Assembly: GCF_014323705.1 (NCBI RefSeq)
Contig: NZ_JABVEC010000019.1
Location: 105,767 to 169,766, forward strand
DNA length: 64,000 nt
DNA from: Actinomadura alba
GTDB taxonomy: Bacteria > Actinomycetota > Actinomycetes > Streptosporangiales > Streptosporangiaceae
Reading direction: 5' to 3'
Shown here one piece after another: positions 57,690-64,000 of this stretch (the first letter of the stretch is position 1; every line of letters starts with the position of its first letter). Under the pieces are notes generated by a model. The model made no database searches, was not told the DNA's origin, and worked only from the letters and a program-made list of their open reading frames with translations. A program made the position numbers and the translations under genes.

Positions 57690-58901
57690 TCAGGCGGGGA
57701 AGGCGGCGAGGAACTCGCCGATGCGGCCGATCGCCTCTTCGAGGTCGTCGGCGCGCTGCAGGGTGACGACGCGGAAGTGGTCGGCCCACGGCCAGTTGAA
57801 CCCGGAGCCCTGCACGACCAGCAGCTTCTGCTGTTCGAGCAGATCGAGGGCGAACCGCACGTCGTCCTTGATCGGATACATCTCCGGGTCCAGACGCGGG
57901 AAGACGTACAGCGCGCCCTGAGGCTTCACGCAGCTCACCCCGGGCAGGTCGTTGAGCAGTTTTGCGGCCCGATCGCGCTGCTCGCCGAGCCGGCCGGTGG
58001 GCAGCACCAGGTCCTTGATGCTCTGCCGGCCGCCGAGTGCCGCCTGGATCGCGTGCTGGCCCGGCACGTTGGGGCACAGCCGCATGTTGGCGAGGATCTC
58101 GAGCCCCTCGATGTAGGACCCGGCGTGGTCCTTCGGGCCGGACACGGCCATCCACCCGGACCGGAACCCGCACACGCGGTAGGCCTTCGAGAGCCCGCTG
58201 AAGGTCAGGCACAGCACGTCCGGCGCGAGCGAGGCCATGTTGATGTGCTTCACGCCGTCGTACAGCACCCGGTCGTAGATCTCGTCGGCGAAGAGCAGCA
58301 GGTTGTGCTCCCTGGCCAGCTCGGCGAGGCCCGCCAGGACCTCACGTGAGTAGACGGCGCCGGTCGGGTTGTTCGGATTGATGATCACCAGCGCTTTCGT
58401 ACGGTCGGTGATCTTGGCGGCGATGTCTGCGAGGTCGGGGTTCCAGTCCTGTGCCTCGTCGCACACGTAATGCACCGGCGTGCCACCGCACAGGGACACC
58501 GAGGCCGTCCACAGCGGGTAGTCGGGTGCCGGGATCAGCACCTCGTCACCGTTGTTGAGCAGCGCCTGCAGGGACATGACGATCAGCTCGGACACCCCGT
58601 TGCCGAGGTAGACGTCCTCGACGTCGATACCGGCGACGCCCACCTGCTCATAGTGCTGTACGACGGCTCGGCGGGCGGCCAGGATGCCCTTGGAATCGCT
58701 GTAGCCGTGGGCCTCCGGCAGATTCCTGATGACGTCCTGGAGGATCTCCTCCGGCGCCTCGAACCCGAACGGCGCCGGGTTGCCGATGTGCAGCTTGAGG
58801 ATCCGGTGCCCCTCCATCTCGAGCTGCTTGGCCCGCTTCAGCACCGGGCCCCTGATGTCGTAACAGACGTTCGCGAGCTTGTCCGACTGGATGACCTGCA
58901 T
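57690..58901 (-). CDS. PLP-dependent aminotransferase (AlaA-like)
   Basis: 403-aa class I aminotransferase. KLHIGNPAPFGFEAPEEIL at the N-terminus, LGNGVSELIVMSLQALLNNGDEVLIPAPDYPLWTASV, NPNNPTGAVYS, ADEIYDRVLYDG, and the PLP lysine in TFSGLSKAYRVCGFRSGWM. The sequence matches the bacterial AlaA-type glutamate-pyruvate aminotransferase group. The start ATG 58901 (MQVIQSDKLANVCYDIRGPVL) matches the family; ATG 58913 adds four residues. A divergent promoter is shared with the TetR gene. Confidence 0.9.
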   Translation of the reverse strand: MQVIQSDKLANVCYDIRGPVLKRAKQLEMEGHRILKLHIGNPAPFGFEAPEEILQDVIRNLPEAHGYSDSKGILAARRAVVQHYEQVGVAGIDVEDVYLGNGVSELIVMSLQALLNNGDEVLIPAPDYPLWTASVSLCGGTPVHYVCDEAQDWNPDLADIAAKITDRTKALVIINPNNPTGAVYSREVLAGLAELAREHNLLLFADEIYDRVLYDGVKHINMASLAPDVLCLTFSGLSKAYRVCGFRSGWMAVSGPKDHAGSYIEGLEILANMRLCPNVPGQHAIQAALGGRQSIKDLVLPTGRLGEQRDRAAKLLNDLPGVSCVKPQGALYVFPRLDPEMYPIKDDVRFALDLLEQQKLLVVQGSGFNWPWADHFRVVTLQRADDLEEAIGRIGEFLAAFPA

Positions 58902-59000
58902 GAAGGCAACCATAGCCGCGCGCGGCCACAGGCTTCTCTCGGTTATCACCAGGGGCGACTAAATAGACGATTGATCCAATAGTGTGACGCCCGCAACATA

Positions 59001-59012
59001 CAAGCAGGCTTG
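59001..59012 (+). promoter_or_regulatory. Dyad CAAGC-AG-GCTTG upstream of the TetR/AurF/SDR operon
   Basis: A perfect 5-bp-arm dyad 33 bp before the TetR start; the ATTGCATGTTTGTA segment that follows may contribute a second weaker site. The position and TetR-encoding operon suggest self-control. Confidence 0.45.
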
Positions 59013-59044
59013 ATTGCATGTTTGTACGGCTTTACCGTCGAGCC

Positions 59045-59713
59045 ATGCCACTGAGCAGCCGCCGGCGCCACAGGGACGACGGCACCGGCCGTACGCAGGA
59101 GGAGCGCAGGGCGCGCACCCGGGCGCGCCTTCTCGACGCCACGGTCGACTGCCTGGTCGAGCTGGGCTGGTCGGGCACCTCGACCACCGAGGTCGCCGGC
59201 CGCGCCGGTGTGTCGCGCGGAGCGCAGCAGCACCACTACCCCACGAAGATGGGCCTGGTCGCCGCGGCGATGGAACATCTGCTGGAGCGGCAGCGGCTGG
59301 CCTACGAGCAGGCGTACGCGATCCTGCCGCCGGAGCGGCGCAACGTCGAAGGCGCCCTCGACCTGCTCTGGAACGTCTTCCGGCAGCCACCGGCGCTCGC
59401 GCTGCTGGAGCTCTCGGTGGCCGCCCGCACCGACGACGAGCTGAAGCCGCTCTGTGTCGACATCAACGAGCGCGTCCTGCAGGTCATCCTTGAGACCTTC
59501 GGCCGGCTGTTCCCGGGCACCACGCTGCCCGAGGACTTCGCCGACACGATGGTGCGCGCCGTCTTCGCGATGTTCGTCGGGCTCTCCCTGCAGAACTCCC
59601 TCGACGGTGACGTCCACGGCCACCAGGCCGCCGTGCTCGCGCACATCAAGAGCGTCGCCCGAGTCCTCGTCCCGAACCCCCCGGCCGCCCCAGGTGAAGG
59701 GAGCCTCCGATGA
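59045..59713 (+). CDS. TetR/AcrR family transcriptional regulator
   Basis: 222 aa. The HTH (about 15-65) contains RTRARLLDATVDCLVELGWSGTSTTEVAGRAGVSRGAQQHHYPTKMGLVAAAM. The ligand domain is about 75-220. It is first in an operon with the diiron oxygenase gene, which overlaps its stop (ATGA). ATG 59045 gives a conventional N-terminus; an in-frame ATG at 59018 lies within a palindromic region and is less likely. Probably represses its own operon in answer to a substrate of the two enzymes. Confidence 0.9.
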   Translation: MPLSSRRRHRDDGTGRTQEERRARTRARLLDATVDCLVELGWSGTSTTEVAGRAGVSRGAQQHHYPTKMGLVAAAMEHLLERQRLAYEQAYAILPPERRNVEGALDLLWNVFRQPPALALLELSVAARTDDELKPLCVDINERVLQVILETFGRLFPGTTLPEDFADTMVRAVFAMFVGLSLQNSLDGDVHGHQAAVLAHIKSVARVLVPNPPAAPGEGSLR

Positions 59714-60732
59714 CCCGACCGACCATCGCCCTGAGCGAGGAGACGCGCGAGAAGGTGAGCGACCGCGCGTCGTATGTCAGCGTGATCGACCGGCTGTCCA
59801 AGGCCTCTGTCGACAAGCACTGGGACGCCTACGCCGACGTCCCGTGGGACGACCCCGACTGCCAGGTCGACCCGAAGGACCCGCGCTGGATCCTGCCCCC
59901 GATCGACCGGCTCGGCGCCACCGAGTGGTACCGGTCCCAGCCCGTCGAGATGCAAGCCGAGATCGGTCTCTGGCGCACGGCCACCGCGATGAAGATCGGG
60001 CTGCAGTTCGAGAACCTGCTCCAGCGCGGGTTGCTGACCTACGCCTACAAGCTGCGCAACGGCTCCCCCGAGTACCGCTACGCCATGCATGAGCTGGTCG
60101 AAGAGGGACATCACTCCATGATGTTCCAGGAGTTCGTCAACCGGAGCGGACTGCCGATCCGCGGTATGCCCAAGTCACTGGACCTCCTCGCGCGGATCGT
60201 CCCGTGGGTGCCGCGCCTGTCCACGGAGATGTTCTTCATCTTCGTCCTGGGCGGCGAGGACCCGATCGACTACGTGCAGCGCAAGATGCTGAAGAACGGG
60301 CACACGATGCATCCGCTCGCCGAGACCATCGTGCGCATCCACATCGCCGAGGAGGCGCGCCACATCTCCTTCGCCCGGCACTACCTCAAGCACCGGGTAC
60401 CGAAGATGATCCGGATCCGCCGCTGGACGCTCGGCCTGCTCACCCCCGGAGTCCTCGGCATCATGGCGCGGATCATGCTGTCGCCGCCCGGCCCGATGGT
60501 GCGCCACTACGGCATCCCCAAGGACGTCGTCCGCGAGGCCTACCAGGGCCCGCTGGCCAAGGCCGAGATCCGCGACTGCGTGGGCAAACTCCGCGAGCTC
60601 GCCGTCGAACTCGGGCTCGTCGGCCCCGTGAGCCGGCGGCTCTGGCGGGCCAACGGCATCTGGGACGAGCCCCGTGCCGCCCGTACGGCCGGCGGTAAGA
60701 CCGCACGTCCCGACGGGCGGGAGGCGCGATGA
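59710..60732 (+). CDS. AurF-like diiron oxygenase
   Basis: 340 aa. Nonheme diiron N-oxygenase-like protein of the AurF family (ferritin-like four-helix bundle). Probable metal ligands are in ENLLQRG, HELVEEGHHSMMFQEF, ETIVRIHIAEEARHISFARHYL. The first 100 residues include PRWILPPIDRLGATEWY. In AurF the enzyme oxidises an aromatic amine, but actinobacterial relatives near SDRs are uncharacterised, with fatty or hydrophobic substrates suggested. Overlaps both neighbours by 4 bp, so tightly coupled to TetR and SDR. Confidence 0.85.
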   Translation: MTRPTIALSEETREKVSDRASYVSVIDRLSKASVDKHWDAYADVPWDDPDCQVDPKDPRWILPPIDRLGATEWYRSQPVEMQAEIGLWRTATAMKIGLQFENLLQRGLLTYAYKLRNGSPEYRYAMHELVEEGHHSMMFQEFVNRSGLPIRGMPKSLDLLARIVPWVPRLSTEMFFIFVLGGEDPIDYVQRKMLKNGHTMHPLAETIVRIHIAEEARHISFARHYLKHRVPKMIRIRRWTLGLLTPGVLGIMARIMLSPPGPMVRHYGIPKDVVREAYQGPLAKAEIRDCVGKLRELAVELGLVGPVSRRLWRANGIWDEPRAARTAGGKTARPDGREAR

Positions 60733-61550
60733 GCGTGGTGGTCGTCACCGGCGGCGCGTCCGGCATCGGGCGCGCCCTGGCGGCCGCGCTCGTGGCCCGC
60801 GGCGACACGGTGGCGATCTCGGACCTCGATGGCGACCGCGTGGCCGAGGTGGCCGAGGCCCTCACAGAGCACGGCCCGGGCAAGGCGTACGCGGCGGTTC
60901 TGGACGTGGCCGACGCCGAAGCCGTCGCCGATCACTACCAGTCGGTCAAGGCCGACCACGGGCGGCTCGACCTGGTCTTCAACAACGCGGGGATCGCGGT
61001 CGGCGGGCTTGCGGAGGAGCTCACGCTCGACCACTGGAACAGGGCCCTCGACGTCAACCTGCGCGGTGTGGTGCACGGCGTGCACGCCGCCTACCCGATC
61101 ATGCTCGAACAGGGGTACGGGCACATCGCCAACACCGCGTCACTCGCCGGCCTGGTGCCCATGCCGATGGGCATCCCGTACACCGCGTCGAAGTTCGCCG
61201 TCGTCGGCCTCAGCCTCGCCCTGCGCGCCGAGGCCGCCGGCCGCGGGGTGAAGGTCAGCGTGATCTGCCCGGGCTTCGTGGACACGCCGCTGCTGACCAC
61301 CGGCAACCCGGGGCTGCCTCAGACGGAGATGAGCAAGAACATCCGGACCTTCGCCAAGCAGGCCCAGCCGCGCCTCTACTCGGCCGAGGCACTCGCGAAG
61401 GACGTCCTTCACGGCATCAGGCGCAACAAGGCGCTCATCGTGGCGCCCGCCTCCGGCCGTGCGGCCTGGCGCGCCGCGCGGCTGTCCCCCGGCGGTGCCG
61501 TACGCGCCGCGCGGATCGCCGTCGCCCGCTACCGCCGCCAGGTGGAGTGA
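60729..61550 (+). CDS. Short-chain dehydrogenase/reductase (SDR)
   Basis: 273 aa classical SDR. Cofactor motif VTGGASGIGRAL, NNAG in LVFNNAGIAVGG, catalytic Ser in NTASLAGLV, YTASK (Tyr and Lys of the active site), and PGFVDTPLL. The Asp after strand 2 (SDLDGDRV) favours NAD. It is third in the TetR-AurF-SDR operon, overlapping the oxygenase gene by 4 bp, and probably acts on the same pathway, for example oxidising or reducing the oxygenase product. Confidence 0.92.
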   Translation: MSVVVVTGGASGIGRALAAALVARGDTVAISDLDGDRVAEVAEALTEHGPGKAYAAVLDVADAEAVADHYQSVKADHGRLDLVFNNAGIAVGGLAEELTLDHWNRALDVNLRGVVHGVHAAYPIMLEQGYGHIANTASLAGLVPMPMGIPYTASKFAVVGLSLALRAEAAGRGVKVSVICPGFVDTPLLTTGNPGLPQTEMSKNIRTFAKQAQPRLYSAEALAKDVLHGIRRNKALIVAPASGRAAWRAARLSPGGAVRAARIAVARYRRQVE

Positions 61551-61563
61551 ACCCGCCCGACGG

Positions 61564-63210
61564 TCATTCCACCTGTTTGCGCTCCTGGACCGGGTAGTGC
61601 AGATCGAACGCGGGCCGCTCCGACCGGATCCGTGGCATCGAGAGGAAGTTGTGGCGTGGCGGGGGGCAGGACGTCGCCCACTCCAGCGAGTTCCCGTAAC
61701 CCCAGGGGTCGTCCACGGCGATTCTCGGGGCGTGCCGCGTGGTGATGTACACGTTGTACAGGAAGAACAGTGTCGAGAAGGCGAGCAGCCCTGCCCCCGC
61801 GCTCGAGATCGCGTTCTCAGCCCAGAACTCCTTCGGATAGTCCGCGTACCGGCGCGGCATGCCCCTCGCGCCGACGAAGTGATGGATGAGGAACGTCATG
61901 TGGAAGCCGACGAACAACGTCCAGAAGTGGATCTTCCCGAGCCGCTCGTCCAGCATCTGACCGGTCATCTTCGGCCACCAGAAGTAGAAGCCCGCGAACA
62001 TGGCGAACGTGATGGTGCCGAAGAGGACATAATGGAAATGGCCGACGACGAAGTAGGTGTCGGTGACGTGGAAGTCCAGCGGCGGTGACGCCAGAATGAC
62101 TCCGGTCAGGCCACCGAAGAGGAACGTCACCAGAAACCCGATCGAGAACAGCATCGGGGTCTCAAAGCTCAACTGCCCCCGCCACATGCTTCCCACCCAG
62201 TTGAAGAACTTCACCCCCGTCGGCACCGCGATCAGATAGGTCATGAAGGCGAAGAAGGGCAGCAGGACCCGGCCGGTGGCGAACATGTGGTGCGCCCACA
62301 CCGCCATGGAGAGGCCGGCGATGGCGATGGTGGCGGCCACCATCCCGACATAGCCGAACAATGGTTTGCGGCTGAACACCGGGATTATCTCGGTGACGAT
62401 GCCGAAGAAGGGCAGCGCGACGATGTACACCTCGGGATGGCCGAAGAACCAGAACAGGTGCTGCCAGGTCAGCGCCCCGCCCGCCCAGGCCTGGAAGACC
62501 TGCGCGCCCAGTTTACGGTCGGCCGCCAGGACCAGCAGTTCCGCCGCCAGCACCGGAAAGGCCATGAGCACGAGAAGGCTGGTCAGCAGCGTGTTCCAGC
62601 AGAAGATCGGCATGCGGAACATCGTCATGCCCGGAGCGCGCATGCAGATGATGGTGGTGACGAAGTTGACGCTGCCGAGGATCGTACCCGCACCCGACAG
62701 CACCAGGCCCATCACCCACATATCACTGCCGATGTCCGGGCTCCGTTCCTTGCTGTTGAGCGGCGCGTAGGCGGTCCAGCCGAATTCAGCCGCTCCGTTC
62801 GGGGTGAAGAAGGATGCCAGGACGATGACGGCGCCGAACAGGAAGAGCCAGTAGCTCAGCATGTTCAGTCGCGGAAAGGCGACATCCGGAGAGCCGATCT
62901 GGACAGGCATGACGACATTGGCGAACCCGGTGAAGAGCGGGGTCGCGAACAACAACAGCATCACGGTGCCGTGGATGGTGAACAACTCGTTGTAGTTCTC
63001 GGCGCTCATGAGTTGCAGCCCCGGAGCAGCCAGCTCGGCCCGCATCAGGACGGCCATCAGACCTGCGAGGAGGAACATTGTGAATGACGTGATGAGGTAC
63101 AGGTATCCGATCACCTTGTGGTCGGTGGACGTCAGCCACGACACGATGAGCGAGCCGCGTGGACGCTGCCGCGGCGGTGCCTCTGGCAGCGGGCGGCCGA
63201 GCAGGACCAT
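61564..63210 (-). CDS. ctaD: Cytochrome c oxidase subunit I (aa3 type), orphan copy
   Basis: 548-aa integral membrane protein with 12 helices. Key residues seen are His80 and His393 (heme a), His258 and Tyr262 of HPEVY (CuB with the His-Tyr cross-link), His307/His308 (CuB), His391 (heme a3), Lys334 (K-channel region) and the D-channel Asp109 in SPDVAFPR. It is therefore a complete catalytic subunit. No ctaC, ctaE, ctaF or qcr gene is beside it, so it must use subunits made elsewhere or be an alternative catalytic isoform. ATG at 63210. Confidence 0.93.
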   Translation of the reverse strand: MVLLGRPLPEAPPRQRPRGSLIVSWLTSTDHKVIGYLYLITSFTMFLLAGLMAVLMRAELAAPGLQLMSAENYNELFTIHGTVMLLLFATPLFTGFANVVMPVQIGSPDVAFPRLNMLSYWLFLFGAVIVLASFFTPNGAAEFGWTAYAPLNSKERSPDIGSDMWVMGLVLSGAGTILGSVNFVTTIICMRAPGMTMFRMPIFCWNTLLTSLLVLMAFPVLAAELLVLAADRKLGAQVFQAWAGGALTWQHLFWFFGHPEVYIVALPFFGIVTEIIPVFSRKPLFGYVGMVAATIAIAGLSMAVWAHHMFATGRVLLPFFAFMTYLIAVPTGVKFFNWVGSMWRGQLSFETPMLFSIGFLVTFLFGGLTGVILASPPLDFHVTDTYFVVGHFHYVLFGTITFAMFAGFYFWWPKMTGQMLDERLGKIHFWTLFVGFHMTFLIHHFVGARGMPRRYADYPKEFWAENAISSAGAGLLAFSTLFFLYNVYITTRHAPRIAVDDPWGYGNSLEWATSCPPPRHNFLSMPRIRSERPAFDLHYPVQERKQVE

Positions 63211-63418
63211 GGCGGACTCCAGCGGCTAGACGGTCCTTTTCACTATTCGCGGAGCCCGACGCGCGCCGCAAGGCGACCTCTTCCTGCGAATGCCCAAGTC
63301 ATCGCATAGAAGTGCGCCGCCGGGATCTACACCTCCGGTGCCCGGCAACGCCGCACAGTGCCGGCCGCCCGTTGAGCGCCGGGGCACCGCCGCCGACCAG
63401 CGGGGCTACCGTGGAGGG

Positions 63419-63967
63419 GTGGAACGCATCCTCGTGAGCGCCTGCCTGCTCGGCCGGCCAGTGCGATACGACGGCACGGCGAAACGCAGCGATGACGAGA
63501 TCCTTGCGAACTGGCGAGCGGAGGGCCGGCTGCTGTCCTGCTGTCCCGAGGTGTCCGGTGGGCTGCCCGTCCCTCGGCCGCCCGCCGAAATCTCGAGCGC
63601 CCCCGGTCCGGGGAGCGCCGGGCCGCTGCCCGCCGACGACGGCTCGGTGACCGGCGGTGCTGCGGTGCTCGATGGAACCGCGCAGGTGCGCACCGCTGGC
63701 GGGATCGACGTCACCGCCGCTTTCGTACGGGGTGCCGAGCAGGCCCTGGAGGTCGCGCAGCGGTACGCGGTACGGATGGCGGTGCTCAAGGAGGGCAGCC
63801 CGTCCTGCGGGAGCGGACGGATCTACGACGGCAGCTTCACCGGCATCCCAGTACCGGGCGGCGGTGTCACTACGGCCCTTCTCCAGCGCAACGGCATCCG
63901 GGTCTTCGGCGAAGACCAGCTCGAAGCGGCGGCCGCCTTCCTCGACGAACTCGAGTCGCCGCACTGA
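63419..63967 (+). CDS. DUF523 family protein
   Basis: 182-aa DUF523 protein. Conserved cysteines occur in SACLLGRPVRYDG, RLLSCCPEVSGGLPVPR and KEGSPSCGSGRIYDG, followed by FTGIPVPGGGVTTALLQRNGIRVFGEDQ. The cysteine pattern points to metal or cluster binding; the function is not established. The GTG start at 63419 places the CLLG motif at residue 9, as in the family, although GGAGG lies only a few bases before it. The open frame upstream has no family similarity. Confidence 0.83.
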   Translation: MERILVSACLLGRPVRYDGTAKRSDDEILANWRAEGRLLSCCPEVSGGLPVPRPPAEISSAPGPGSAGPLPADDGSVTGGAAVLDGTAQVRTAGGIDVTAAFVRGAEQALEVAQRYAVRMAVLKEGSPSCGSGRIYDGSFTGIPVPGGGVTTALLQRNGIRVFGEDQLEAAAAFLDELESPH

Positions 63968-64000
63968 CCGGCCGGACCGCCCGAGGCGGAAACGCACCCA

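Noticed and set aside
1..64000. tRNA/rRNA genes, CRISPR arrays, phage or transposase genes, secondary-metabolite synthases
   Set aside because: Nothing recognisable as such was found by reading; absence cannot be proven without covariance-model or profile searches.

Overview
This is a high-GC (roughly 70%) actinobacterial chromosomal window. A Streptosporangiales or Thermomonosporaceae-like soil actinomycete fits best. The reasons are a complete mce operon that carries its own ATPase, a tuberculostearic-acid (10-methyl fatty acid) gene pair, a DUF574-type SAM methyltransferase, an MmyB-like XRE regulator, a CU044_5270/ECF sigma pair, and frequent GTG/TTG starts with start/stop overlaps. No rRNA, tRNA, CRISPR array, intact transposase or phage gene was recognised. 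The genus is an inference.

Layout. 0-12 kb: short transcription units. These are a TetR/hydrolase operon with a clear double dyad operator, a 6PGDH-like dehydrogenase, a glyoxalase-fold protein, a medium-chain reductase, DUF4291, a DUF4190/septum-formation protein, a lipoprotein candidate, a VOC fusion, a sulfite-oxidase-type molybdoenzyme, an RDD membrane protein, an MmyB-like regulator, a DUF574 methyltransferase and an AhpD-like protein. 12-24 kb: ECF sigma factor with its CU044_5270 partner, a DHA2 efflux pump, an AraC regulator, a stand-alone NrdJ-C-terminal-like protein, an NmrA-like SDR, a secreted DUF6351 hydrolase and a HAD phosphatase. A deletion scar follows, in which the C-terminal ends of an MFS transporter and a MocR/PdxR regulator are fused head to head, then a flavin reductase and an epoxide-hydrolase-like enzyme. 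24-36 kb: cytochrome P450, the tmsA/tmsB pair, a PPOX-fold protein, DUF1707/DUF4870, a NodB deacetylase, DUF4192, a membrane-anchored penicillin acylase and a class V aminotransferase.

36-55 kb is the centrepiece, a lipid-import (Mce) locus read on the minus strand. Three exported proteins come first (219, 494 and 311 aa), followed by MceG ATPase, two YrbE permeases, MceA-F and four Mce-associated membrane proteins, mostly with overlapping or nearly touching ends. The two upstream secreted-protein genes share promoter-region sequence, and the second carries twin dyads AATGC-N11-GCATT repeated every 22 bp. A divergent PucR-type regulator with a duplicated hairpin leader lies next to them and is the natural candidate to control the locus. 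A DinB-family gene follows the mce operon, and a decayed 3' copy of that gene sits about 19 kb away behind pucR.

55-64 kb: DinG-like FeS helicase, AlaA-like aminotransferase, a TetR/AurF-type diiron oxygenase/SDR operon, an orphan cytochrome oxidase subunit I, and a DUF523 protein.

Functional theme: lipid envelope and lipid turnover. Tms enzymes make 10-methyl branched fatty acids, and Mce imports lipids or sterols. The P450, the AurF/SDR set, the hydrolases and an acyl-CoA-ligase remnant fit lipid or hydrophobic-substrate metabolism. The substrate of the Mce system cannot be told from sequence alone.
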